A stretch of DNA of 64,000 nt from NCBI GenBank assembly GCA_033675265.1, contig JAUJYZ010000104.1, positions 224,859-288,858 on the forward strand. Reading direction: 5' to 3'. A program made the translations under genes and the position numbers. The notes beneath the pieces are model-generated. The model saw only the letters and a list, made by a program, of their open reading frames with translations, was not told where the DNA came from and did not search any database. Below are positions 1-11,300 of the stretch, piece by piece. Positions within the stretch are counted from its first letter, which is position 1; the number at the start of each line of letters is the position of its first letter. Source of the stretch: Actinostola sp. cb2023. Taxonomy: Eukaryota > Cnidaria > Anthozoa > Actiniaria > Actinostolidae.

Positions 1-637
1 ACACAGAACTCATTTGCAATCATTCCTCGAACCTCCGCCGAGAAAGTCATTTTACAAATCAAACACTGGCAATTTCATTCCTGTTCACACCTGAGCAAGA
101 AGGGAGCAAGAAGGGAGTGTCCTGCCTTTGATGCCGTATATATTGCCACTGTGCACGTGCACACGTGCACGTAGGTGTTAACGAGGCATTATTATACCGT
201 ATTTCATCTTTGCATCTCATTAGAGTGTTATGAATAGTCCAACAATATAATAATAACAATAAATACATTTGTAGCATATTTTAAATAGCCCAACTTAATA
301 ATACATAGCATAATTCTTTAGTCTTAAATAGCACAACAATAAATAGCATATATATTCAGTTCAAAGTCCTAGGACGTTTGAACTGAATACATTAGGGCCT
401 AGTTATTAAGCTAACATTGTGAAAGCTAGGTGTCAAAATGTGTCAGATCATTGACCTTCCCCGAATAACAGAAGCAAAGACTATGCATAAAGCCCCCTTA
501 CCACATGTAGACTTGAAAACAATAATACTTCTTCCATGTGGGATATTTTTGTAGGTGATACTATATATTTCTGTCATAATATATGTCCCGGCAGTGGAAC
601 CTACATACATGTGTATATGTTGTCATCTTATATGTTT
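1..637. other. AT-rich stretch without a supported gene
   Basis: No coding region with convincing composition or splice signals is visible here. The only structure is a near-perfect 35-bp palindrome at 354-388 built around CCTAGG, with arms reading ATTCAGTTCAAA. It could be a tiny foldback or chance. Confidence 0.5.
354..388. repeat. short near-perfect palindrome
   Basis: The arms ATTCAGTTCAAA and TTTGAACTGAAT flank GTCCTAGGAC, with one unmatched base. There is no spacer, so it could extrude as a cruciform. No wider element is seen around it. Confidence 0.6.
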
Positions 638-1040
638 AGCTGTAGAAAATTGATCTGGCTCCCTGAGGTAACTCACCTTTGGCAGCTGATGCTTCAACTA
701 CTCTCATCAAATGAGATTCACAAAAAACACAGTCCACCTTAGATAAGCCACAATAACAGACATCTGGATTATTTAGTATGCGCACTGGTATATAAGATTC
801 CTTACCTTTCTTGTAGCAGTCACTGAAAGGATTTTGTCTTCTTAGCCACACTAATTGCATGTATTCATGTTGAAATACCTTCTCCTACCTGTTATTGTGT
901 GTGGAGTGCTCTGCATACTCTTTAATCTGCTGGTGTTTGGCTTCACGCCCCTGCATAGTGTTCAAGCCCAAGCCACAGCCAAACTGATCAAAAAGCTGCT
1001 GAGTATGCAGAGGAACACAATGTAATTTGTCAGAATTCCA
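636..1040 (-). pseudogene. C-terminal remnant of a transposon-type ORF
   Basis: Reading on the minus strand from about 1040 to 636 gives one continuous frame interrupted only by a TAG at 885-887. The upstream part contains the motif GLNTMQGREAKHQQI. The downstream part contains MQLVWLRRQNP, then SYIPVRI and a cysteine cluster, CYCGLSKVDCVFC. I recognise this order from C-terminal regions of repetitive ORFs in cnidarian and sponge genomes, which is memory of a family and not a search result. The TAG stands where a tryptophan would fit (NNR-stop-EKVFQHEY). The Kolobok element begins about 90 bp upstream of the preserved part, so that insertion may have removed the 5' portion. The function of the family is unknown to me. 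Confidence 0.5.
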
Positions 1041-1136
1041 CCATATTCAAATACTTGTTTTTATTTTTTTATGAATTACATTTGATAATGTAAATTATAA
1101 TGTAAATGTACAACAATCTGACTAATTTATTCTTAA

Positions 1137-1341
1137 AGGACAACTGAGGTCTAAAATTGAACGATTTTGAAGGCAAAGTACATCAATTACTAAACTCGAA
1201 AATGCACATTTTAGAGCGAATTACGAATCTATGTTCGCGAATTTCCCTGTTAAACTTACTCAGATCGACTACCTGTTGGCCGCCATGTTGTGAGCCAGCG
1301 ATTATCGCAGCGGAATGCGTGTGACGTCACAACGTCAAGCT
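1137..1341 (+). repeat. left terminal inverted repeat of the Kolobok element
   Basis: The outer ~150 bp match the right end (7361-7567) almost perfectly. The inner part diverges but ends in a shared block, TGACGTCACAACGTCAAGCT. That block contains a perfect CRE/ATF palindrome, TGACGTCA, a plausible promoter element for the THAP-transposase starting at 1405. Confidence 0.9.
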
Positions 1342-1404
1342 TCTCCATGTGCTCTGTAAGTTGTTGACCACTACTCTTGGCAAACTTCTCGATTTCTTTG
1401 TAAA

Positions 1405-2793
1405 ATGGTGCATTGCTGTGCGCCAGAATGCACCAATCATTCAGCCAAAACCGAGGGGGTGAGTTATCACAAAATCCCAAAGAATTCTAAGCTTCGAAAA
1501 GCCTGGATTTCTCGCCTAAGAAGAGTGAACCTTCCACCTTTGGAGGACTGCTATGTATGCAGCGATCATTTTGAAAATGATTGCTTTGAGGTGGACTTGA
1601 TGGCGCAGTTAATGGCAAGAAAGAGCAGGAAACGTTTAAAACCTGATGCTGTCCCAAGTATCTTTAATTTCACGACGTCCAACCGACCATCAAAACGAAG
1701 ATCCTCGACAGAAAATCGCACGCAACGAAAACACCAAAGACAAGTAAGTTAGTCTTACGCTTATATAATGCAGTGAAATGAAGCTTTTACTTACAAATAC
1801 TTGCCATGCAGAGCATGCTGATTGCAAGTTTATGATTCTTATATAGGAATATTTAAAAACACGATAATATAATCGTAATACCATAATATAAATACAATAA
1901 TTAATTTTAAATCCAATCACTTTACTAGATTAGTTTGACTTGATGACGTTGGCTACTTGGTACGTCGAAATCATGCGTCGAAACGTCGTCTTTTTAAAAC
2001 ACGTTATCGCTGAGCTTTATAGTTTAAAATGTATTTCTTAACAACAAATTTCTTACCAATGATTTCTTTGTTGTTTCTTTGTTTGTAATGTAGTTATTTG
2101 GGTAGAATTAGCTAAGTATGGTTCTGACGTTCTCTTCTTATGTCATTGTTATTTGTTTCTATATCCGTATTTATTTTCTATCCCATTGTTTAGGACAGTA
2201 ATTTCATGCACCATAAATATTATTATTTAGTAGTAAAAGTCTAAATAGGGGCATTTCTGTTGTTTTCTATTGTTTTATTTGTGCTATGTACTACTTACAT
2301 GTATTAGTGCAACTAAGGTGATTTTTCTTTTGTAAAATCTGAGGAAACACTTATATATATGGAATTTGTATTATTCATAGGCACTAGAAGACCTGCTCAC
2401 CCCTAGCACTAGTGGTATTAACTTGAATGATGATGCTGGTTATCAAGTTGAATGTGTATCTGGTCCTGAAATGGATGACACTGACATCCACAAGGGAATT
2501 TGGTACCCAATGTTGCCTTGATCATAACGTGAAATGTGTTGTTACAGCCAATGCTTCTACTCAAACTGATATGGTTTTAGAAGGAGCAGACGAGCTACCA
2601 AAAAGCACAGCTGATTGTGTTCAACCCGAGGACCCACAGCAGATTTTGTGGCTCATCAAACATGATCACTCGTATGCTGCACAACAGATGCTACATGTAG
2701 GAAGTCCTTCTCCACATGGTAAAAGTGAAACTCAAGTCCTTGAAGCCATTCATGATATTGATAGTGAACATTGTGACCCCGAGTATGATAAGC

Positions 2794-2827
<34 letters not shown>

Positions 2828-4349
2828 CTATACCGTTCCCCAAGATCACCATTCAACCACTGACACAGATCCTGAATCAGAAAATATATTTGAAAAATAT
2901 GTTGATGAACCAAAGTATGTGGTGTTTGGTTCCTGTTTAGTCCAGTTGTTCAAGTTGTGTATGACCTGTGGCCAGAGCGTCATCAATTGTGAATATTCTT
3001 ACACTGGAAGCCTTCTATCTGTTAAAACAACCTGTTTGAAAGACCATGAACGTGTATGGAATTCTCAACCAATGCTCAACCATACATCTGTGGGGAATCT
3101 ATTAATCTCCTCCTCAATCCTTTTTACAGGGAACACTTTTAGTTCAATTCAAAACTTTGCTTCTTGTTTCAATTTAAAATTGTTCAGTGAAAGGGTATTT
3201 TATAGTATCCAAGATCGTTACCTGTTTCCAATCATAAATGAGAAGTGGGAGCAAGAAAGTCGAGAGATGGTTGAGGTTTTAAAAAACACACCAAGGCTGT
3301 GTTTAAATGGAGATGGGCGTTGTGACAGTCCAGGTCACAATGCAAAATATGGCACTTATACTCTAATGGACAGTGAGACGGGTAAAATTGCTACCTTCAG
3401 TGTTGTGCAGGTTAGTGAAGTGACATCGTCCAATGCCATGGAAAAGGAAGGATTTGAGCAGTGCCTTAACAGTCTGGAGGATGATGGAGTCACAATTGGT
3501 ACCATAACTACCGACCGGCACATTTCAATAAGCAGTACCATGAATAAAAACCATAGCAACATCAACCACCAGTACGATGTATGGCACCTGTCAAAATCGA
3601 TAGTGAAGAAGCTCAACAATAAGGCCAAGCTAAAGCAATGTCAAGATCTTGCACCTTGGATTCAGTCTGTATCTAACCATCTCTGGTGGTGTTCAGCAAC
3701 ATGTGAGGGGAATGCTCAACTTCTTAGGGAGAAGTGGGTTTCGTTGCTAGACCATGTCACTAATAAGCATTCCTGGACACATGCAGTGTTATTCCATCAG
3801 TGCAGTCATCCTGTCCTTACCCATACAGAGATGAGGAGAACGGCATGGCTAAAACCAGGAACTCCAGCATTTGTGGCTCTAGAGGAAGTTGTTAATCAAC
3901 CCAAATTGTTGAAAGACCTGGCCAAGCTGACTGACTTCTGTCACACAGAGGCGCTAGAAGTGTATCACTCCATGATGCTGAAGTACCTCCCTAAGCGAGA
4001 GCACTTTTCGTACAAAGGCATGGTTGCAAGAACTCAGCTTGCTGCCATTGACAACAATGAAAATTCTGGGAGAGCTCAGGCTGTTATTAAGAAAGGAGAT
4101 AGCATTGGGGAGGCAAGATACAGAAAGTGCTTTCCAAAAATGCACAAACGCTGGGTTGCAAAGCCTATCATGGAAAAGAAAACATATGCCTTCTTGCCGG
4201 AAATGCAGAAGAGGATTTTGGAAACATGTCAAGATGGAACCGCTGCTGCACTACCAATTCAAGTTGACTTGCCTGACAACATTGCTAATAAACCAGCACC
4301 TGACAAGCAAGAACTTATAGAAAGACATCGTTCCAGATTCAACAGATAA
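1405..4349 (+). CDS. THAP-domain Kolobok transposase, two exons, one-base frame break
   Basis: Exon 1 (1405-1743) encodes a THAP zinc finger, a C2CH DNA-binding fold: CCAPEC near the start, CSDHF as the CxxH half, and the AVPSIF box near residue 88. It ends at a good donor (CAA|GTAAGT). Exon 2 starts after TTCATAG at 2381 and runs to the stop at 4349. An acidic Asp run encoded by a GAT microsatellite (~2797-2826) follows. The catalytic part contains GDGRCDSPGHNAKYG, TTDRHISI, HQYDVWHLSKS and SNHLWWCSATCEG, all typical of Kolobok transposases. The phase-0 exon frame reads well to about 2493, then switches by one base at the GGG of 2494-2496. Removing one G joins the two parts, giving about 768 residues. 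This is either a real disabling insertion or a base-calling error in a homopolymer. Confidence 0.85.
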
Positions 4350-4440
4350 TTAGAAATAATTATTTATAAATAAATGAAATGTTTGATTTTATCACATGGT
4401 GTGATAAAACATCTTTTTCGTTTTAGCTTTGACCAATATA

Positions 4441-4728
4441 CACCTGTTTTCATAAACGTTGTCCAAATAGAAAATAGTTGTTTGTTTGTTTGTTGTTTAG
4501 GAATTTAAAATTATCATATATTAAATATACAACTTGAACCTTGAATTGTCAGCCAGGCCATTGTGCAGAGAGCTTTGTTTACCTCTAGAACTCACTGATT
4601 GAAAACTTGTCATGCTCGAATACTCTGCTATTGTTATATGCCGTAATGATATGATAATTAATTCCTAAACAACAAACAAACAAACAAACAACTATTTTCT
4701 ATTTGGACAACGTTTATGAAAACAGGTG
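4441..4728. mobile_element. palindromic MITE with TA duplication, nested in the Kolobok element
   Basis: Arms of roughly 68 bp begin CACCTGTTTTCATAAACG and end with its complement. TA flanks both sides (4439-4440, 4729-4730). The arms include (GTTT)n runs. It lies just downstream of the transposase stop codon and may supply or disrupt its 3' end. Confidence 0.8.
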
Positions 4729-4819
4729 TAATACTATTTCACTTTTAATTACTGACAACAATTGAGTGTAATCTCACAATCTGATTGGCTCTCAGCCATG
4801 ATAGTATTATCAAACACTT

Positions 4820-5129
4820 AGAGTACAAACAATTAAACTGTGCAACATTTTATACTAAATAGTACTAAATAGCACTAATTAAACAATAGAAAACAATAGA
4901 AATATCACTATTTAGTACTAAATAGTATTATTAATTCAATGTAGTTGCACGGTTTAAGTGTTTGTACTCTAAACCGTGCAACATAAATAGTACTAGCCTG
5001 AATATCAGCCACTGTTATTCAGGCTAAAATAGTACTATTTAGTTCTAAATAGTGACATTTCCATTGTTTTCTATTGTTTAATTAGTGCTGTTTAGTGCAA
5101 AACATTGCACGGTTTTAGTGTTTGTACTT
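4820..5129. repeat. two overlapping copies of a GAGTACAAACAC-ended palindromic MITE
   Basis: The ends read AGAGTACAAACA-TTAAAC-TGTGCAAC at 4820 and the inverted form at 4944-4970. A second inverted pair runs from 4971 to 5129. The interior carries repeated ACTAAATAGTACTAAATAG blocks and mirror-like AACAATAGAAAACAATAGAAA. The same end sequence recurs near 7755, 14889 and 18392. Confidence 0.7.
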
Positions 5130-5593
5130 AGCAATGCCAAAACATGTCATGTAAAAAATAAATATTTTGCCTTAAAAATGCAAGAATTGGCAAGAATTCA
5201 GAAGTATAAAATGAAGGTACATGTACTGCATTGACAGTTTTATACGTGCACCGGGGCAGCAGGAATAGCACTTGCAACAGTAATTTATTAATAATGGTCG
5301 ATTTTGCAATTGTGTTAACAATGAATAATATCACAAAATTTAATTGACATTTCGATGTCACTGACATCATTCTCAAAATGAAGTAACAAGATATCTTTTT
5401 ACAAGGTATTAGCATAAGAATTCAACGCTTCGATGGAGGTATTGTTATACGAATCGTTTTGCTTTCAGGGGAGGTGACAGTTCCTTTATGTACAACATTT
5501 CATAGACCAGGCACTCGAATTTTCTTTTGAATTTGTGTACCAAAGAAAAGTTATTGTCTATGTCTGCCTTTTGCATTAATTATTTGACCAATC

Positions 5594-5849
5594 AATACTC
5601 CAGTTTCGAGTTGTTAAGCGATGACCGCTGTCCTTGACAATCAGACAAAAGACGCATTTGCTCAGGCTAAGCCTCAATTCAGTGTTTATTATTCACAAAT
5701 ACCGACGAGAACGCGAAAGTGTTGACATTCAACAATAGAAACCATTTTTAATTGCACGGGTTATTCTCGGGATTGAGGCTGAGCCCGAGCAAACGCGTCT
5801 TTTGTCAAAGAGTACAGCGGTGTCTAAACAAACTCGAAACGGGAGTATT
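5594..5849. repeat. palindromic MITE
   Basis: The arms start AATACTCCAGTTTCGAGTT and end AACTCGAAACGGGAGTATT. Inner matching blocks include ACAAAAGACGC-TTTGCTC and GAGGCTGAGCC-like pairs. No open reading frame is seen. It is nested in the Kolobok element and its duplication is unclear. Confidence 0.65.
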
Positions 5850-6170
5850 TATATATTTTATCTATTGAACTCTTATTCTCAAGTAGTAGTAATTTGTAGT
5901 AATTCAAGATTGCTATTATATTACTGATTGTTAGTGATATAATTTGAACAGAAGTTCTGAGTTACAAAAAAAATTATAAATGAGCTTTCACAATAATAAA
6001 TATAACAAGAGGGTAATGTTTTTAATTGCTTTGAATTGTTTTATTTCCTGATGCATTTTTTGACTTACTTCATTTATATACAAAGATGAAATAAAAACTA
6101 GTAATCAACTTATATTTTTAAATAATACAGTACATTGAATGGAAACTGTAACAACAGATGAAGGGGCAAT

Positions 6171-7290
6171 TTACTCATCAGCAAAATGAAATCCCTCAAA
6201 ATTGAAATCTTCCTCAAGCCCTGGGGGAGGGAAGTGAGCTCTTATACACATAACTGCACAAGAAGGAAGGATAACACGGACATCTTTACCTAGAAATCCC
6301 CAACACCATCTGGCCAGTTGACGGTAAGCTATGTGATGATACTGCTTATGTTCAGGTCCTTTATAAGCATCCTTATACTGTTGTTTATATTGAAACCAGG
6401 CTGTACGTAGAACCCACTTATTTGTACAGACAGCTTGGAATCCTGGATGCTGTGTGATGCATGGTGGTATAGGCTGATTGGTGTACATTTCACCGTCATT
6501 GACAACACTTTGACAAGTTGTAACTGTTGCCTCTATCTCTTGGCAGCAAATACATTCCTCAACTCTATCCATAACCTGGCAACTACCACACTGACACCAT
6601 CATGCATGAAAACAATATAAAATATACAGTAGAATTAGGGAAAATCAGTAAAACAATAATGAATGAAAAAGTAAAAATACAGTCACTACACTACATACAC
6701 CGGTGCATTCAGAAATCGTTTATTGTATACATTTGTTGAACAATCAGAAACGACTGTCTAACTACAAGAAGTTTAATTATCTGACTACAAATCAGTCGAA
6801 CTTCTTGAACTTCTTGGGTGCCCACGGTTTTTCGATTCGCACTGTAGCATACATGCACGGCATACCTTATAAGTTTATAGCAAATATACATGACATTTCT
6901 GCCTTTCTGGTGTGTACATGTAGCACTGAACAATTTCAAAAACAAATATTTATGAACCACCATTAAGTTACATGTGTAAGTTCTTACTGCACTGTACGCT
7001 CTTCATAAACATTCTAAAACGTGACTTATAATTTATACATACCAATCTGAATTGGCCAGTCGACTTAAATCTTCCTGTTCTTCCTCTACTCCTTGAATTT
7101 CGTTGTCACTGGCACTACTACCAGGACTGGCAGGAGTAGGACTAGATAACTCACGCTGTGGCTCGAACTGATACGGTAGAATCGTAAACTCCTCGCTCTG
7201 GTCCCTGAATTCCGCCCCAAAATCATCATCACTGCCTGAGGATGAACCTGATGATCGTTGTTCCGAGTCTGAACTAGGTTCTGAAGACAT
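6171..7290 (-). CDS. P2X7 intracellular-tail-like zinc protein carried by the Kolobok element
   Basis: Exon 1 (7290-7043) encodes an acidic, serine-rich leader of ~82 residues starting MSSEPSSDSE, and ends at the donor TTG|GTATGT. Exon 2 (6597-6171) encodes the cysteine module WCQCGSC, CICCQE, then PCITQHPGFQAVC, AYRQLARWCWGFLG and LPSCAVMCIRAHFP. These match the C-terminal zinc-binding region of the P2X7 receptor, which many invertebrates encode as stand-alone proteins without channel segments. Phases agree (2 + 1), giving 224 residues. The base pair before exon 2 is TG instead of AG, so the acceptor appears mutated, and a stop lies just upstream if the intron is retained. The gene converges on the transposase and starts inside the right TIR, so it is cargo of the transposon. 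A paralogous intact gene lies at 48589-50105. Confidence 0.8.
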
Positions 7291-7360
7291 TTAAGCAGTG
7301 TATATCTTTCGGTCTGCATGTATAAACAACATGGCAGAGAACGACGCAGAGAACGCTGCG

Positions 7361-7567
7361 AGCTTGACGTTGTGACGTCATGACCCTATTTTTCTGAGCC
7401 CGCGATAAAAGTGCAAGATGGCGGCCACCAGGTATTCGATCTGAGTAAGTTTAACAGGGAAATTCGCGAACATAGATTCGTAATTCGCTCTAAAATGTGC
7501 ATTTTCGAGTTTAGTAATTGATGTACTTTGCCTTCAAAATCGTTCAATTTTAGACCTCAGTTGTCCT
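7361..7567 (-). repeat. right terminal inverted repeat of the Kolobok element
   Basis: Reverse complement of the left end, including the CRE palindrome TGACGTCA near its inner edge. It sits directly upstream of the minus-strand P2X7-like gene that starts at 7290. Confidence 0.9.
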
Positions 7568-7646
7568 TTAAAACAACATTTTATTTGTTCAAAAATTGTA
7601 ATTTCCTTTATTCACATGTATTCTTTGATAAGTAATTTTTTTCTGC

Positions 7647-8125
7647 ATATTCAAATACTAGCTTGTTTGCCAAGTTATGAGGAATGAGACTATTATCCAA
7701 TGCTTTTTGATTTTTGTGGCAAAACAATAACACTAAATAGCTAAAAAAAGAGATAGAGTGCAAACACTTAATTAAACCATGAAACAGTGCTAACTTTAAT
7801 TAACACTAAATAGTGCAATTGTTTCATTGGTGCTATTTTGCACTAACTAGTTTGTACTGTTTCACGGTTTTAGTGTTTGCACTCCAGTACATGTATTCTC
7901 TGAATATATTCAAATACTTGTTTGCCATGTGATGACTAATGAGGAATGAGACTATTATCCAATCCTTTTTGCATGATTTAGTTTTGTGGCAAAACAATGA
8001 CAATAAATAGCTACAAAAGAGATAATACTCTCTGAATATTTAAATACTAGCTTGTTTGCCATGTTATGAGGAATGAAACTATTATCCAATCCTTTTAACA
8101 CCAAATAACTAAAAAAGAGATAATA
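7647..8125. repeat. three dispersed copies of a ~105-bp AT-rich repeat around a MITE
   Basis: Copies at about 7647-7752, 7908-8022 and 8037-8123 share TTCAAATACTAGCTTGTTTG, GAGGAATGAGACTATTATCC and an ending AAAAAGAGATA. A GAGTACAAACAC-family palindrome (about 7755-7885) sits between copies one and two. No coding content is seen. Confidence 0.7.
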
Positions 8126-8325
8126 CATGTTTTCAAAAACGGGTGCCCTTTTGGTGCCCTTTTACAAAATACAAAATGGTAATAAAATAGCAAGAAAGGA
8201 ATTAACTAGAGAAACAAAAGAAATGCACTCAAGCTGAACTCAGGCTCATTGTTTCTCTAATCAATTATTTTTTACTATTGTACTATTTTGTATTTTGTAA
8301 AAGGCAACGTTTTTGAAAACAGGTG
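8126..8325. mobile_element. MITE with TA duplication (CACCTGTTTTCA ends)
   Basis: The right end reads ACGTTTTTGAAAACAGGTG followed by TA. The left end, CATGTTTTCAAAAACG, is preceded by TA. Inner arms TTTTACAAAATACAAAAT are inverted. The left arm has a small duplication of GGTGCCCTTTT. The ends match the element at 4441-4728. Confidence 0.65.
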
Positions 8326-8361
8326 TAGATATTTACATTTAGTATTTACATGCATTTCGTT

Positions 8362-11300
8362 TCAAAGAAATGTTCTCCTTTTCCTGTCTTTTTCCCTTTG
8401 TCTTCTCCTCCTTCTGCTCTCATTCCTGATAATTGGTATCGGTTCATTCTGTCTCCCATCACTCTCCACACACTGTCTCTCGTCCCTCTCCACATGCTGC
8501 TGTCTCTCATCCCTCTCCACCCACTGTCTCTCGTCCCTCTCCACCCGCTGTCTCTCGTCCCTCTCCACCCGCTGTCTCTCGTCCCTCTCCACCCGCTGTC
8601 TCTCGTCCCTCTCCACCCGCTGTCTCTCATCCCTCTCCACTCGCTGTCTCTCGTCCCTCTCCACTCGCTGTCTCTCGTCCCTCTCCACCCGATGTCTCTC
8701 GTCCCTCTCCACCCGCTGTCTCTCGTCCCTCTCCACCCGCTGTCTCTCATCCCTCTCCACTCGCTGTCTCTCGTCCCTCTCCACTCGCTGTCTCTCGTCC
8801 CTCTCCACCCGATGTCTCTCGTCCCTCTCCACCCGCTGTCTCTCGTCCCTCTCCACCCGCTGTCTCTCGTCCCTCTCCACCCGCTGTCTCTCGTCCCTCT
8901 CCACCCGCTGTCTCTCGTCCCTCTCCACCCGATGTCTCTCATCCCTCTCCACCCGCTGTCTCTCGTCCCTCTCCACCCGCTGTCTCTCATTCCCCTGCCT
9001 GTTCTCCATCTTCTTCTGTCTTTCTTCCATCTTCTTTTTCTGTCTCTCTTCCGTTTCTTCCTTTTCTTTATCTTCATCATCTGTAAATTAATAAGAAGAT
9101 ATACATTAATGTTACATACTTCTGTCTAATATTACTTTCATGTTCTCCCAAATTGATTTTGAAAATTCAACATCCACACCATCCATAACATACATTTGTA
9201 ACATCCTTTCATAAGATCTTTACCTTTATCTATCACAATTATTGTCGATTCATTACCTCTCTCATTTAATGGGCCATTGTTATCTTTGAAGACAATCTGA
9301 AAGTTAGAAGAAAGGAAGGGGAAGCATCATCTAAAACCACATTATCATACAAGAACTGATAGACACACTGCTACATACACTAACTTAGTGCTATATATAT
9401 ATAGCACTATATATATACGGTGAATACTTATAAAGTAATAATTAACACAGTAATTTATAACTTAGCTATGTGCATAAGGCATTAAATTACCCATGGTACA
9501 TACTTATAAAGTAATAATTATCACAGTAATTTATAACTTAGCTATGTGCATAAGGCATTAAATTACCCATGGTACATACTTATAAAGTAATAATTAACAC
9601 AGTAATTTATAACTTAGCTATTTGCATAAGGCATTAAATTACCCATGGTACATACTTATAAAGTAATAATTATCACATTAATTTATAACTTAGCTATGTG
9701 CATAAGGCATTAAATTACCCATGGTACATACTTATAAAGTAATAATTATCACATTAATTTATAACTTAGCTATGTGCATAAGGCATTAAATTACCCATGG
9801 TACATACTTATAAAGTAATAATTATCACATTAATTTATAACTTAGCTATGTGCATAAGGCATTAAATTAAAAAAATTACCATCATGTCCTCATCTCCAGG
9901 TGTATCTAATGAATTTCCTAAGCAAACGCCTTCTGATTCAGACACTCATGTCCTCATCTCCAGGTGTATCTAATGAATTTCCTAAGCAAACACCTTCTGA
10001 TTCAGACACTCATGTCCTCATCTCCAGGTGTATCTAATGAATTTCCTAAGCAAATGCCTTCTGATTCAGACACTCATGTCCTCATCTCCAGGTGTATCTG
10101 ATAAAACAAACTTACAGTATTATTGTATTTATTGTACTATACATGTATACCAATATCTGCTAATTATATTAATAATTATATGTTGAAGACAGTAAATTAT
10201 ATTCGCGTTAAATCCTTTCCTGTATGTGCAATGCGACCTTTCAAATGATACTTTGTAAGCACATCATGCATGTACTTACCTCATTGTCGCTTTCATTTGG
10301 AAGAAACTGTGGCTGTTGAAATACAAAATTAAGTAATTACATGAGTGTTTTATCGGATATATAAACCATGACGCGAAGCAGAGATATCTAATCCAACACT
10401 CTAAGATAAATTTTATTTATCTGTGCGTCTATGCACTATTCTCTATATAATTATTATTATACTGTAGACTTTTCTTCATGATCTTTATATTTCTATATAC
10501 AATTTAAACTATATCATATGCTTGGAATTCTAGTGTAATTTGGGATGTATACAGTACACCTATTTCAAAAAAGGTTGGCATCTGAAATATGGATCTGAAA
10601 TCTTATTATTATTGTGGGTATAAGTTGTGATCTATCTTGTAATTACTGGAATATGCCACGACCTTTAGGCGAAGACCTGCGTTGGCGAATAGTGTGGCTA
10701 TGAGTGTTTTTAGGTCACAGATTCAGATTTCAGATTCAGATTTCAGATGCCAACGTTTTTTGAAATAGGTGTATAATATTACAATGACATTCAAATTGAT
10801 CCCAATTTGCACTTGAAATACTACTAAAATGTATAAATACTTACATCTTTATCTAGAATGCTTTGCTGCTGCTGTTGTCTAAATTAAGAGTATCATGAAT
10901 TAATTACCATTGATATTAAATCAAACTATTTATTGTCTTTGTTTTTAAATTTAGTAAGTTGACAAGAGGGGATTTTCAATTTCTTGTACTCACTTGATGG
11001 ACACTCTAAAAGAATACAATGCCTCTTTTGAGGTGCTAATGCAGTCCATTAGATGGCGCTGTGAACCAAAGCCTATAATAAGGAGAAGATCAGTTTTATA
11101 ATTACAATATGATTTTTTTAAATTATAAATTTAAAAATATTTATTACTTAAAATTGTTGAGATTGGCTATAATTAATAATTTATTTTATGATAACTCAGC
11201 ATACCAATCTGACTGTGCAACACCTTTAGGCTTCCAGCATTGCCTGGCACCACTACTGGAATGCACAGAATGACATTTGTCCCAGCTCTTTTGCCAAATC

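Larger units (their letters stand above)
1137..7567. mobile_element. Kolobok-like DNA transposon, full length (6431 bp)
   Basis: Terminal inverted repeats of about 205 bp start AGGACAACTGAGGTC at 1137 and end with the reverse complement at 7567. TTAA flanks both sides directly (1133-1136 and 7568-7571), which is the target duplication of Kolobok. Inside are a THAP-plus-transposase gene on + and a P2X7-tail-like gene on -. Their start codons lie about 270 bp inside the left and right ends, so each TIR probably carries a promoter. Between the genes are at least three younger palindromic elements (4441-4728, 4820-5129, 5594-5849). The transposase has a one-base frame break and the cargo gene has a damaged splice acceptor, so this copy is probably no longer autonomous. 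Confidence 0.88.

Noticed and set aside
2656..2940. His-rich and Met-rich ORFs opposite and beside the transposase
   Set aside because: Shadow frames of the GAT run that encodes poly-Asp in the transposase.
8470..8990. CRISPR-like array
   Set aside because: Units are contiguous 24-mers without unique spacers, in a eukaryotic coding exon.
8288..9129. Plus-strand Ser/Leu/His-rich ORFs over the minisatellite
   Set aside because: The minus-strand frame joins nine upstream exons in phase; the plus frames are shadows of the 24-bp repeat.
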